A stretch of DNA of 37,787 bases from Chloroflexota bacterium (GCA_016866215.1 VGNE01000037.1:1-37787), one strand, 5' to 3'; numbered from the stretch's first letter, positions 1 to 7,140 are shown. The notes: a model not told the origin generated them from the letters alone. Program-made: numbers and translations.

Positions 1-123
1 CGGCGCGATAAAAGTCTCTTCCGTTTGGGACTCGATTGGCTAAAGTACGCATTGAAGCATTCGCTAGACTTTCAACCCGTCTTCCTTTTTAGCCTGCCAG
101 AGGTACCAACTCATGTACGGTAG
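1..123 (+). CDS. C-terminal fragment of an unidentified protein, possibly a transposase
   Basis: An open frame enters from the left edge and stops at 121-123. It would encode about 40 residues, beginning RRDKSLFRLGLDWLKYAL and ending LPEVPTHVR. The basic, Trp/Leu-rich pattern (KSLFRLGLxWL) resembles the tails of some IS4-like DDE transposases, but this is an impression and not an established match. It overlaps the last 60 bases of the convergent NTPase gene. An adjoining insertion sequence would fit the accessory nature of this end of the window. It could also be a chance open frame. Confidence 0.3.
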   Translation, partial: RRDKSLFRLGLDWLKYALKHSLDFQPVFLFSLPEVPTHVR

Positions 124-2883
124 AGAATCATTTACTAAAGAAATTGGAGGAGGCTTAAGGTTTGAGATGCCAGTCAACATGCGCCAAACCTGTGACCGTA
201 TATTTAAGTTTTCAATAAATATGTGTTTCAAAAGAAGAGTCGTGGCTTTATCTGGAAATCTATGAGCAAATTTCCAATAAGCATTAAAAGCAGGGGTTAA
301 AGTTGAAGAAGATTGGGTACCCCAAACTGGAAACAGATAAATAAGCAGCTCCATTATGTTTAGATAGTCGGCTGTGATTTTGAATTTTTTATCATCCAAG
401 TCTTCTTCGACATCTTTTGTCAATTGATTTATTTGCCAAGAATTAGAACCATCAACTCCATGAACACCATAACCGCTTAAGCCAGGCACGACTAGTTTCT
501 TGTAAAGCTCTACATCAATTGTGTCAAGAATTTCGAATAACAAATTGATATTAAGCTTGGTGTACAAAGAAACCCGCCAGCGCCATACCAACATTCTTAA
601 TATCCAAGATGCAGTTCGTTCATTATCACAAAATTTTTTTCTAACTTCATTAATGTCTTCATCTGTTATAAGCTCTTCTTCAACGGAAAAAATGCTCTTA
701 ATGAAAATCTCTTGATACCAATCCTTTTTACGAATAAAATCCAAAATTACGCCCCTGCCTTCTGGGTGCCTGGACGAATAAAAAAGGTATGTTCTCAGCC
801 CTTCCGCAATAACAGACTTTTCAGATGACGCGCTGTCGATAAACTCCTCGAATTTCTTCTTGTTCTTTGCAAAAACATTGTTAACCAAATAATTGGCAAT
901 CAAAAAATCTCGAAACTCGTCAAAGGTAAAATTTAAGACTTCCGTGCTGGTGCTCAGAACATCGCCGTTATTAAATAAATCTTTTCTTATTATTACGTCT
1001 TCACCAAGTAGCCCTGTTATAGCCTCATCATGTTCGGCTGAAATATCTGATATTAGAATATTCGCGTACTGCTTTTGTTCAATCATTAACTCGATTATAT
1101 GTTTTAGAGCTTGTCGATACTTGTCACCTATTCTTATTGCAACTTGAGGGTCGTTGCTGTCATGTACAATTGCATCTCGCAGTTTCCGTTCCAAATATTC
1201 TCTAAAAACCTTTTCTCGATAAATATCGGAGATTTGCACTGGGGAGCTAACTTTATCTCTATCTACATTCCCATACACTTCGCAAAACATACGAAGTAAA
1301 AGAACATCGTTTTCAAGAATATCTCTTGCTCGCTTCGACAAATAGCCGACTCGAATGTTGAAAAAACGAAAGTACCCCTTTAGCAACTGTTCTTTGTGCT
1401 TTTTGTCCATTCGGGTTTCCAGATTTTTAACATAAACTATATTATCTGAAAAGCTTGAGGTCTTAAGATTGCTAAATCTTTCCTCAAAATATTCGGACCG
1501 ACAAGTCAAAATAAATTTGATGCTTTTGTGATTCAATGCCCTTTCAATAAACTTTTCAAGGTGATGAGAAAAGTCTTTGATGTTTTTATGTTCATTAATT
1601 CCATCAATTATTATTACTATTGGTGAATCTAAATCACCTGCCAGCTCCTGTAACTTGTCAAATGCATCGTCTAAATTGTTGAGGCTATGTCCAAAGATTG
1701 AATACAGAAAGTATTCACCAATTTTTTCGGGCGCGACATGATTGAAATCTCGTCCTGTAAAAAACAAACATGGTATTCCTCTCTTTAGAAGCACAGTGTC
1801 AGCAAAATCGCAAACGAAATTTGTTTTCCCCTGCCCAGCTCTACTTGTAATTAGTAATACACGAGAAGAAATGAGCTTGATGTTATCAATAATGTCGTCG
1901 ATGCTTCTTGTCAGGAAATAAGATGTATTCTCCAGACGGTATTTCATCTCTTTATATATATATTTTTTACGTTCTGGAACCTTCTCGTCAACAAAATCAT
2001 AAGAGTGTACTGAAGTATAAGGTTTGAGAGCATCCTTAATTTGGGTTAGCGAGGCAATTAGAACATCGGACTTATATCTATGATCTTCAAGTGTCAAATC
2101 TTTGGATAATAGTTTCGGGGCGTTAAAAACCAACTTTGGAAGTGAAACTTTTTCCAGTATGTAATTTGTCTCTTCGAAATCCAGCCTGTCAATCTCATCA
2201 ATTGTCTTTTGGAAAAACGTTGTTGGTAAAGAAAAATATCTCGCTTGATCTTTTATATCTGCAACCTCGATAAAAATATCTGGAATATATTTTTTAGCAT
2301 TCTTTTCCTTAGCTAATTGTTGTTGTGTATGGTCGGCAACCAATTTTTTTGTGGGAATTTTCTTAGATTCCTCAAACTGTTCTTCTAAAATAGCCTCAAT
2401 TTTCGCGATCTTTCTCAGGGGCAATTGTTTTATCGTGTCTAACAGGTCTGTATAGTCTCTTATATCATTATCTTTAGAAAATTTAAATTTTTTTCCAATA
2501 ATAGTATCCCGATCACGCCCCAGATGGTTGGGTTGTTTTTTTGTAATTGAATAAACAATTAAATGTTTATAATGTCTGTAATGTTTATGTGCAACAAACT
2601 TTTTTAGGGTGTCTTTAATCTTTTCGCTACTTGTGTCAGAGGTTATTTGAAAGGCTACTTTTGCTGCTGAATCGCCCAGATCAATTCCTGGGAAGTTTCC
2701 GCCCTTGGGGTTTAAGTTTATCAATTTTTTGTAGCTGTAAATCTCTCGGAATATTGGAACGAGAATATCTTCAGCTAATCGGTTTTTATCAAACAACCCC
2801 ATAGCTATATCATTTTCAATACTCAATCTGAATAAAGCGATTAATTCGCTAATTCTGAGAAGTGACTTTTGTAAATGCGCCAT
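64..2883 (-). CDS. SMEK-domain STAND/NACHT-like NTPase, probable defence protein
   Basis: The product has 939 residues. The first ~150 match a SMEK-type domain, with PGIDLGDSAAKVAFQITSD and a following KIKDTLKKF. A P-loop (SRAGQGKT, about residues 346-353), an acidic Walker B (IVIIIDGIN, about 420-428) and a sensor-like ILTCRSEYF near 458 identify a STAND/NACHT-type ATPase. The C-terminal ~430 residues are predicted to be helical and carry no recognised motif; they may form the sensor. SMEK domains are known at the N terminus of NTP-dependent conflict proteins, so an antiphage or abortive-infection role is inferred. The gene is visibly AT-rich compared with the backbone, and it adjoins TA modules, so transfer is likely. 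ATG at 2883 is the first start of the SMEK domain. No Shine-Dalgarno is present, but TAAAAT lies five bases upstream. Confidence 0.8.
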   Translation of the reverse strand: MAHLQKSLLRISELIALFRLSIENDIAMGLFDKNRLAEDILVPIFREIYSYKKLINLNPKGGNFPGIDLGDSAAKVAFQITSDTSSEKIKDTLKKFVAHKHYRHYKHLIVYSITKKQPNHLGRDRDTIIGKKFKFSKDNDIRDYTDLLDTIKQLPLRKIAKIEAILEEQFEESKKIPTKKLVADHTQQQLAKEKNAKKYIPDIFIEVADIKDQARYFSLPTTFFQKTIDEIDRLDFEETNYILEKVSLPKLVFNAPKLLSKDLTLEDHRYKSDVLIASLTQIKDALKPYTSVHSYDFVDEKVPERKKYIYKEMKYRLENTSYFLTRSIDDIIDNIKLISSRVLLITSRAGQGKTNFVCDFADTVLLKRGIPCLFFTGRDFNHVAPEKIGEYFLYSIFGHSLNNLDDAFDKLQELAGDLDSPIVIIIDGINEHKNIKDFSHHLEKFIERALNHKSIKFILTCRSEYFEERFSNLKTSSFSDNIVYVKNLETRMDKKHKEQLLKGYFRFFNIRVGYLSKRARDILENDVLLLRMFCEVYGNVDRDKVSSPVQISDIYREKVFREYLERKLRDAIVHDSNDPQVAIRIGDKYRQALKHIIELMIEQKQYANILISDISAEHDEAITGLLGEDVIIRKDLFNNGDVLSTSTEVLNFTFDEFRDFLIANYLVNNVFAKNKKKFEEFIDSASSEKSVIAEGLRTYLFYSSRHPEGRGVILDFIRKKDWYQEIFIKSIFSVEEELITDEDINEVRKKFCDNERTASWILRMLVWRWRVSLYTKLNINLLFEILDTIDVELYKKLVVPGLSGYGVHGVDGSNSWQINQLTKDVEEDLDDKKFKITADYLNIMELLIYLFPVWGTQSSSTLTPAFNAYWKFAHRFPDKATTLLLKHIFIENLNIRSQVWRMLTGISNLKPPPISLVNDSLPYMSWYLWQAKKEDGLKV

Positions 2884-2888
2884 AGCTT

Positions 2889-2894
2889 ATTTTA
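2889..2894 (-). promoter_or_regulatory. -10 element close to the SMEK-NTPase start
   Basis: TAAAAT on the minus strand ends five bases before the ATG of the NTPase gene, and no ribosome site lies between. This fits a leaderless or near-leaderless transcript like the six-base cases elsewhere in the window. In such AT-rich DNA a chance match is possible. Confidence 0.3.
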
Positions 2895-2913
2895 GTTCAA
2901 CATGTGAGTTTTC

Positions 2914-2936
2914 AAAACCCCAACTCCTTCAAATTC
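2914..2936. repeat. Short interspersed repeat, copy A
   Basis: The first 19 bases (AAAACCCCAACTCCTTCAA) are identical to copy B at 3671 and differ from copy C at 4926 by one base. Read on the minus strand it encodes NLKELGF followed by a stop. It lies between the SMEK-NTPase and hicAB. Confidence 0.7.
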
Positions 2937-2983
2937 TGCGCCTCGCTCTTCTTTCCTCTCCTGTCATTCAAATGTTATCATGC

Positions 2984-3013
2984 TTGAAATTTTCACCTCT
3001 TGCGCAATAGTAT
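2984..3013 (+). promoter_or_regulatory. Candidate hicAB promoter with GTATCA repeats
   Basis: TTGAAA (2984-2989) is followed after 18 bases by TAGTAT, about 20 bases before hicA. The motif GTATCA occurs twice (3010-3015 and 3022-3027), one helical turn apart. This could be an operator for HicB autoregulation, which is known for the family. The assignment is tentative. Confidence 0.3.
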
Positions 3014-3034
3014 CAATAATGGTATCATGCACAC

Positions 3035-3295
3035 ATGCCCAAAATTACAGATCTAATTGCTGAAATGAAACGCAATCCAAAAGGAATCCGCTTTCAAGAC
3101 CTCTGTAAAGTTTGCGAACATTATTTTGGAGAAACGCGGCAAACAGGGAGCAGTCACAAGGTATACAAGACTCCCTGGCAGGGAGACCCGCGCGTCAATA
3201 TCCAGAACGATAAAGGCATGGCAAAGGCATATCAGGTCAGACAAGTATTAAAAGCAATTGAACGACTGGAGGAAGAAGGAAATGTTGAAAAATGA
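3035..3295 (+). CDS. hicA: HicA family toxin (mRNA interferase)
   Basis: The product has 86 residues, the usual HicA size. The family core is visible: GSSHKVYKTP, with the catalytic-type histidine at residue 41, then a basic DPRVNIQNDKG strand and a C-terminal helix (YQVRQVLKAIERL). HicA toxins cleave translating mRNA and are neutralised by HicB. The gene overlaps the downstream hicB by 14 bases, the typical toxin-first order. The module is closed by a strong terminator at 3622 and flanked by repeat copies A and B. Confidence 0.85.
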   Translation: MPKITDLIAEMKRNPKGIRFQDLCKVCEHYFGETRQTGSSHKVYKTPWQGDPRVNIQNDKGMAKAYQVRQVLKAIERLEEEGNVEK

Positions 3296-3617
3296 CCGTT
3301 ACACATATCGCATTACATGGTCTGAAGAAGATCAGGAATACGCAGGCTTATGCGTTGAGTTTCCCAGTCTGAGCTGGCTGGACGAAAACCCCGAAGCCGC
3401 ACTGGCGGGCATCCGTGGCGCAGTAGCGGAGGTGGTCAAGGATATGAAGGCAAACGGCGAAACCTTGCCAGAGCCACTCTCCAGCAAACAATTTAGCGGA
3501 AAGTTTATGATTCGTATCCCACCCGAACTACACCGTAAACTGGCAATCGAAGCACAAGAAGAAGGCATCAGTCTCAATCGTCTGGCAAGTGACAAACTAA
3601 GCAGACAGGAAGCATAA
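3282..3617 (+). CDS. hicB: HicB family antitoxin
   Basis: The N-terminal half is the partly degraded RNase H-like HicB fold (YAGLCVEFPSLSWLDENPEA). The C terminus is a ribbon-helix-helix DNA-binding segment (FMIRIPPELHRKLAIEAQ then SLNRLASDKL). ATG at 3282 is chosen because GGAGGAAGAAGGA lies directly upstream and MLKNDRYTYR is the usual family start. An in-frame TTG at 3258 would add eight residues without homology. It should bind and inhibit HicA and repress the operon. The 14-base overlap with hicA suggests translational coupling. Confidence 0.85.
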   Translation: MLKNDRYTYRITWSEEDQEYAGLCVEFPSLSWLDENPEAALAGIRGAVAEVVKDMKANGETLPEPLSSKQFSGKFMIRIPPELHRKLAIEAQEEGISLNRLASDKLSRQEA

Positions 3618-3621
3618 AACA

Positions 3622-3655
3622 AAAACAGGCTCATACACAGAGCCTGTTTTCTTTA
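3622..3655 (+). terminator. Rho-independent terminator after hicAB
   Basis: Eleven-base perfect arms (3622-3632 and 3640-3650, AAAACAGGCTC with GAGCCTGTTTT) enclose a seven-base loop and end in a T-rich tract. Confidence 0.85.
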
Positions 3656-3670
3656 ATAATCTTCGTGGGT

Positions 3671-3690
3671 AAAACCCCAACTCCTTCAAT
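3671..3690. repeat. Short interspersed repeat, copy B
   Basis: Nineteen bases are identical to copy A and in the same orientation. The minus-strand reading gives LKELGF but continues without the stop seen in A and C. It lies between the hicAB terminator and the 3' end of brnA, so A and B bracket hicAB while B and C bracket the brnA/HNH genes. Confidence 0.7.
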
Positions 3691-3707
3691 CTCGCTTCTC
3701 CCTTGCC

Positions 3708-3995
3708 TTACCCAGAGCTGGGCAAATGTCGCGACTTGAAATCCTCTTCAATTCGTTCCTGTAAAAAAATCTTAATCAAGGACTGATACAGCACATCGCG
3801 CTCATTTGCCATCTGGCGCAGAGCATCCAGAAGCGATTCTGACAAGCGCAGGGAAATTGCGCGGGTGGATGGTTTCAAATTCGGAAATAAAACCCGCTCG
3901 GCGCTTTTCCAATTCAGATATTCGGAGGAATCATGTTCGCTCCAAAAAGCGCGTTCCTCGTCTTCGTTTTTGAATTTAGGAATTGATTTGCTCAT
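3708..3995 (-). CDS. brnA: BrnA family antitoxin (CopG-like), orphan
   Basis: The product has 95 residues with the BrnA/CopG pattern: FWSEHDSSEYLNW, then FPNLKPSTRAISLRLSESLL, then ERDVLYQSLIKIFLQERI. These form a ribbon-helix-helix DNA-binding domain and the linker that inhibits BrnT toxin in the known family. ATG at 3995 is supported by AAAAAGGAG upstream. Its normal partner, brnT, should overlap it from the 5' side, but only the last ~30 codons of a brnT-like frame remain (3976-4080). The antitoxin is therefore orphaned, and retention could be selective (anti-addiction) or transient. Confidence 0.75.
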   Translation of the reverse strand: MSKSIPKFKNEDEERAFWSEHDSSEYLNWKSAERVLFPNLKPSTRAISLRLSESLLDALRQMANERDVLYQSLIKIFLQERIEEDFKSRHLPSSG

Positions 3996-4080
3996 AAATA
4001 CTGCGCTCCTTTTTACTCATGGCATTGGCAGACAACAGCATAGTCGGGACGCCCCATCGCCCTTCAGTTCGCAAGGTCAT
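3976..4080 (-). pseudogene. brnT: C-terminal stub of BrnT toxin
   Basis: A 34-codon frame begins at the ATG that overlaps the stop of the HNH gene. It ends SANAMSKKERSIYEQINS, 18 bases into brnA. BrnT toxins commonly end in an ISARxMSKKERxxYE-like segment and overlap brnA in this way. The rest of the toxin (normally about 90 residues) is absent and replaced by the HNH gene end, so this is read as a 5'-truncated remnant. The identification rests on a short match plus gene position. Confidence 0.55.
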
Positions 4081-4486
4081 CAATACAATCCCAGGGCAAT
4101 CAACCGCTCGCGTTCTTCGACGCGCTGCTCATTATTCAATTGCAGTATCTTGACCGTCACGCGCGCTTCGGGAGTCAATGGCTGAATGATTGCTCCGTCC
4201 AATTGAAAATGTTCCTGCCACATTTGGGAACGCGGATTGAAAAATGGAACCAGCGCGCCAGTTTGAGGGTCGAATGAGCCGACATTGGGTCCTTTGCGGC
4301 GATTACAGCGCAGGCAGGCCAGCGCAAGATTATCGGCTTTCGTTTTGCCCCATGTTGGATCGGGATAATGTGATCGGGTTCGTGTTCAAACGCGCTGACT
4401 GATTTGGGCATGAGGCAGTATTCGCACCTGCCTTCCGCGCGTTCTGTTACCAATCGCCTCAGGACAACTGAAATATCCCCGCTCAT
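4080..4486 (-). pseudogene. HNH endonuclease, single-base frameshift
   Basis: Translation from ATG at 4486 gives a normal HNH start: GRCEYC (Cys21 and Cys24) and HEPDHIIPIQHG. The frame is then lost. Moving one frame at the GGGG run (4348-4351, minus strand) restores the family sequence: GKTKADNLALACLRCNRRKG, then a GSFDPQTGALVPFFNPR segment, ending ERERLIALGLY with a stop at 4080-4082. One missing G (four instead of five) explains everything. This is either a real inactivating mutation, a phase-variable homopolymer, or a sequencing error. It starts in a 4-base overlap (ATGA) with the upstream small gene. HNH enzymes of this type are metal-dependent nucleases, usually in mobile or defence settings. 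Confidence 0.8.
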
Positions 4487-4854
4487 TTTCCCTTGCCCCC
4501 CAATAGGGGCTTGCCCACCGACTGTTCGCGCGCCCGAACTTTAAGCATCGTAACAAGATGTTCCAATGTTTCGATTTCTTCCAGTTCGGCTTGTTCTTCT
4601 TCCGAGAGCAGGCTGGATTGATTGAGCGCAAGCAGGTGGCGCAGGCGTTGCTGGGAACGTTCCGAGACCTTATATGAAGCAACCTGCTTCGGTGTTGGTC
4701 CTTTGGACAGAAAACCAATCAGTTCTGAAACGGTCCGCGCGGCGGGAGTTTTGAATCCCGCCAATGAAAGTTCCAGCACCGTCGGCAGCCACTTGTTCAT
4801 ACGGCGCAATTTGAGCGCGAGATTGTCTGACACGCGCATTGTCATCTCAACCAT
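4483..4854 (-). CDS. Small partner protein of the HNH endonuclease
   Basis: The product has 123 residues. The start (MTMRVSDNLALKLRRMNKWL) looks like a compact helical DNA- or protein-binding domain. The C-terminal third is Glu/Leu-rich (LLSEEEQAELEEIETLEHL) and likely a coiled coil. The family is not recognised by name, but short genes of this kind commonly sit directly upstream of HNH genes in cyanobacteria and Chloroflexota. The stop overlaps the HNH start by four bases, so translation is probably coupled. An antitoxin or specificity role is inferred only from this arrangement. ATG at 4854 is preceded by AGAGGTGA, and TAAAAT lies further upstream. Confidence 0.65.
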   Translation of the reverse strand: MVEMTMRVSDNLALKLRRMNKWLPTVLELSLAGFKTPAARTVSELIGFLSKGPTPKQVASYKVSERSQQRLRHLLALNQSSLLSEEEQAELEEIETLEHLVTMLKVRAREQSVGKPLLGGKGK

Positions 4855-4925
4855 AGTTTCACCTCTACTTTCTATTTTACTTCAACTTGTTCGACGCAGG
4901 TCTCCTGACCAGCGTCATATAACCT

Positions 4926-4948
4926 AAAATCCCAACTCCTTCAAATTT
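4926..4948. repeat. Short interspersed repeat, copy C
   Basis: AAAATCCCAACTCCTTCAA differs from copies A and B by one base and shares further bases with A (AAATT). On the minus strand it reads KQRNLKELGF followed by a stop. It lies upstream of the HNH partner gene. Confidence 0.65.
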
Positions 4949-5199
4949 CGTTGCTTACCCCTTTTCCATGTCACGCGCCTTGGTTCGACGGTCATCCATT
5001 TTTTTCATCTTTCGCGTGCGTCTGCGCCGATTTCTTTTCTTCGAGTAAAGATTTGTTGATAGTTTATCCGCATTCTCACCACCCCTCATTGCTTTATCGG
5101 GAAATTCACCCTGCCCGCAATGACGATAATAGAACATTTGTTGCAAAATTTTAGCCTTAAATGAACTAAAATACAAAGTACCGCTGCTTCCTGAAAATT

Positions 5200-5205
5200 T
5201 ATAAT
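5200..5205 (+). promoter_or_regulatory. Candidate -10 element of the SIMPL gene
   Basis: TATAAT lies 73 bases upstream of the chosen ATG. No convincing -35 is seen. It lies between the arms of an imperfect inverted repeat (5180-5188 and 5206-5214). Confidence 0.3.
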
Positions 5206-5278
5206 AGCTGCGGTGCAAGGGAACTTTTTTAGAGCGGGCTCGTCTATGAAATGGATTACAAAACAAAAGGAGATGAAA

Positions 5279-6001
5279 ATGCGTACAAAAATTTTAGCTA
5301 TTGCAGTTCTGGTTTTCGCGCTCGTCTTGAGCGCCTGTGGGCCGACTACCATCAATGAGGCGGCGACCGAAAACCTGCGCACCCTGAATGTAAATGGTAT
5401 CGGACAGGTCTACCTGACACCCGATATTGCTTACATCAACATCGGTGTCAACACCCAGGGTCCGAGCGCTTCCGATTCAGTGACAACCAACAAGGAGCAA
5501 TCCAACGCTGTGATCGAAGCCATCAAGGATGCCGGCGTGGACGCGAAAGACATCCATACCACCAATTTCAGCATCTGGTCGAATCCACAGTATGACGACT
5601 TGGGCCAAATTTCCGGCACGACCTATGTGGTGGATAACACTGTCAACGTAACCATGCGCGACCTCGATAAGCTCGGCGACCTGCTTGACGCTGCGATCAG
5701 CGCGGGCGCAAACAGCATCTACAGCATTCAGTTTGACGTTGCCGATAAAACCGCGGCCACAAAGGAAGCCCGCGCAAGCGCGGTAGCAGATGCTAAAGTG
5801 CAGGCTCAGGAATTGGCGGATGCCGCAGGTGTTTCACTCGACGTCATCCAAACCATCAACTTCTATGATAACAACCCATATCCCTATTACGAGGGCAAGG
5901 GCGGCGGCGGTGGCGGCGCCTACGAAGGCGCGGCAGTCCCGATCCAACCCGGACAACTTGCGATTTCTGTGACCGTCAACGTGACATACACGATTAAATA
6001 A
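5279..6001 (+). CDS. SIMPL-domain (DUF541) lipoprotein
   Basis: The product has 240 residues. A lipoprotein signal peptide (MRTKILAIAVLVFALVLSAC) places the lipidated cysteine at residue 20, so the protein should be anchored outside the membrane after processing by Lgt, encoded at 29696. The rest follows the SIMPL/DUF541 pattern: a VNGIGQVYLTPDIAYINIGV strand, a VDAKDIHTTNFSIWS turn and a late Gly-rich loop (YEGKGGGGGGAYEG). DUF541 proteins are poorly characterised; links to envelope stress and to IRAK-type signalling exist for other members. ATG at 5279 is chosen because AAAAGGAG ends six bases upstream; the ATG at 5273 lies immediately after the SD, which is too close. It is a single-gene unit with a terminator at 6021. 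Confidence 0.85.
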   Translation: MRTKILAIAVLVFALVLSACGPTTINEAATENLRTLNVNGIGQVYLTPDIAYINIGVNTQGPSASDSVTTNKEQSNAVIEAIKDAGVDAKDIHTTNFSIWSNPQYDDLGQISGTTYVVDNTVNVTMRDLDKLGDLLDAAISAGANSIYSIQFDVADKTAATKEARASAVADAKVQAQELADAAGVSLDVIQTINFYDNNPYPYYEGKGGGGGGAYEGAAVPIQPGQLAISVTVNVTYTIK

Positions 6002-6020
6002 CCGCTGTTTTCTTGACGTT

Positions 6021-6056
6021 GAGCCTGCTCCTGTTTCTTGGGGCAGGTTCTTTCGT
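6021..6056 (+). terminator. Rho-independent terminator after the SIMPL gene
   Basis: An 11-pair stem with two wobbles (6021-6031 with 6040-6050) encloses an eight-base loop and is followed by TTTCGTTTT. It directly abuts the MITE-like element. Confidence 0.65.
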
Positions 6057-6060
6057 TTTA

Positions 6061-6175
6061 CCCCCTCCGCCGCGCCCCCACCCAGCCTCCCCCAAATGCG
6101 ACAGTTTATATTTAGTTGACATAGAGATTTTTCATGTCGCATTTGGGGGAGGTGCCGCTTTAGCGGCGGAGGGGG
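6061..6175. mobile_element. MITE-like 115-bp palindromic element
   Basis: Perfect 13-bp terminal inverted repeats (CCCCCTCCGCCGC at 6061-6073, GCGGCGGAGGGGG at 6163-6175) enclose a second perfect 18-bp inverted pair (CCTCCCCCAAATGCGACA at 6086-6103, its complement at 6135-6152). The element is bracketed by TTTA on both sides (6057-6060 and 6176-6179), which looks like a target-site duplication. It has no coding capacity. The right flank creates TATAAT (6178-6183), a possible -10 for the next gene. Confidence 0.7.
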
Positions 6176-6177
6176 TT

Positions 6178-6183
6178 TATAAT
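6178..6183 (+). promoter_or_regulatory. -10-like TATAAT at the MITE edge
   Basis: A perfect TATAAT begins three bases beyond the terminal inverted repeat and lies 57 bases upstream of the dehydrogenase ATG. The -35 region would fall inside the element and shows no good hexamer, so use as a promoter is uncertain. Confidence 0.3.
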
Positions 6184-6240
6184 CTCAAGCATCATTCTGG
6201 CGGGATATCATCCCGACCTGTGTTTAAGGAGTCTCCTCAC

Positions 6241-7140
6241 ATGCTCAAAGTTGGCTATATCGGTTTGGGATTAATGGGCAAGTCTATTGCGCGGAATATT
6301 CTGAAAGCAGGCTTTCCGCTGGTTGTGCATAATCGTTCCCGCGCTGCAGTGGATGAACTCGTTGCGGAAGGCGCACGCTCCGCGAACTCTCCAAAGGAAG
6401 TTGCCGCACAAGTGGACGTGGTCTTCACCAACCTGCCCGATTCACCAGACGTGGAAAAAGTGGCGCTCGGTGAAAATGGAATTATCGAAAGCGCACGCAA
6501 AGGACTGATCCTAGTGGATAACTCCACCATCAAACCAGCCTCGGCGCGCATGATTGCGGAGAAGTTAAAAGAAAAAGGTGTGTTCTCACTCGATGCGCCC
6601 GTTTCAGGCGGTGACATTGGCGCGAAAAATGCGACACTGACGATCATGGTCGGCGGCGAGGCAGAAGCGCTAGAAAAGGTCATGCCTATTTTTCAGGCAA
6701 TAGGCAAGACTATTACACACGTCGGGGATGCTGGCGCAGGGCAGGTGGCAAAAGCCGCGAATCAAATTATGGTCGCCGCACAGATGGTGGCCATGGGCGA
6801 GTTGCTGGTCTTCTCGAAGAAAGCGGGCGTTGATCCGCGCAAAGTGGTGGAGGCGATCAAAGCCGGCGCGGCCCAATGCTGGGCGCTGGATATCAAACCG
6901 CCCAGATTATTCGAAGGCAATCGCAAGCCTGGCTTTAAAGCCTACATGCAATTAAAGGATATGAAGATTGTTTTGGATACAGCCAAAGAGTATGATGTGC
7001 CGATTTCAGCAACCGAAGAGAATACAAAACTCTATCAACAGATGATTAACATAGGCATGGGCGAGTTGGATAACTCCGCTGTGGTGGGTGTGATCGAAAA
7101 ATTGGCAGGCGTGGAGATCGTTGGAAGGTTGGAAGGTTGA
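6241..7140 (+). CDS. Beta-hydroxyacid dehydrogenase (3-hydroxyisobutyrate / tartronate-semialdehyde reductase type)
   Basis: The product has 299 residues, the normal family length. The Rossmann motif GLGLMG lies at residues 8-13, the substrate-binding APVSGGDIGA near 120, and the catalytic lysine (GQVAKAANQ) at residue 171, followed by the helical C-terminal domain. These cytosolic enzymes reduce or oxidise beta-hydroxyacids with NAD(P). Whether the substrate is 3-hydroxyisobutyrate, tartronate semialdehyde or succinic semialdehyde cannot be decided from the sequence. ATG at 6241 is chosen because AAGGAG lies nine bases upstream. The frame stays open back to 6013 through the palindromic element, but that extension has no domain sequence. 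The stop lies in the left arm of an imperfect hairpin (7127-7187). Confidence 0.85.
   Translation: MLKVGYIGLGLMGKSIARNILKAGFPLVVHNRSRAAVDELVAEGARSANSPKEVAAQVDVVFTNLPDSPDVEKVALGENGIIESARKGLILVDNSTIKPASARMIAEKLKEKGVFSLDAPVSGGDIGAKNATLTIMVGGEAEALEKVMPIFQAIGKTITHVGDAGAGQVAKAANQIMVAAQMVAMGELLVFSKKAGVDPRKVVEAIKAGAAQCWALDIKPPRLFEGNRKPGFKAYMQLKDMKIVLDTAKEYDVPISATEENTKLYQQMINIGMGELDNSAVVGVIEKLAGVEIVGRLEG

Larger units (their letters stand above)
4855..5278. other. 424-base gene-free stretch with repeat C and a candidate promoter
   Basis: Besides repeat C (4926) and a -10-like TATAAT (5200-5205), no gene can be supported. A very basic minus-strand frame (4955-5266) has no RBS and no recognisable pattern. 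A 23-codon minus-strand frame ends in NLKELGF at repeat C. Arms ACCGCTGCT (5180-5188) and AGCTGCGGT (5206-5214) form an imperfect inverted repeat around the TATAAT and could be an operator for the SIMPL gene. Confidence 0.5.

Noticed and set aside
2914-4948. Integron attC sites as explanation for the three repeats
   Set aside because: No GTTRRRY-type cores or imperfect palindromes surround the copies and no integrase gene is present.
4955-5266. Very basic minus-strand frame (103 residues)
   Set aside because: It has no ribosome site and no recognisable pattern, and it overlaps the SIMPL promoter and leader; probably chance.
6013-6240. N-terminal extension of the dehydrogenase frame
   Set aside because: It runs through the terminator and MITE-like palindrome, has no domain sequence, and a good SD with ATG lies at 6241.
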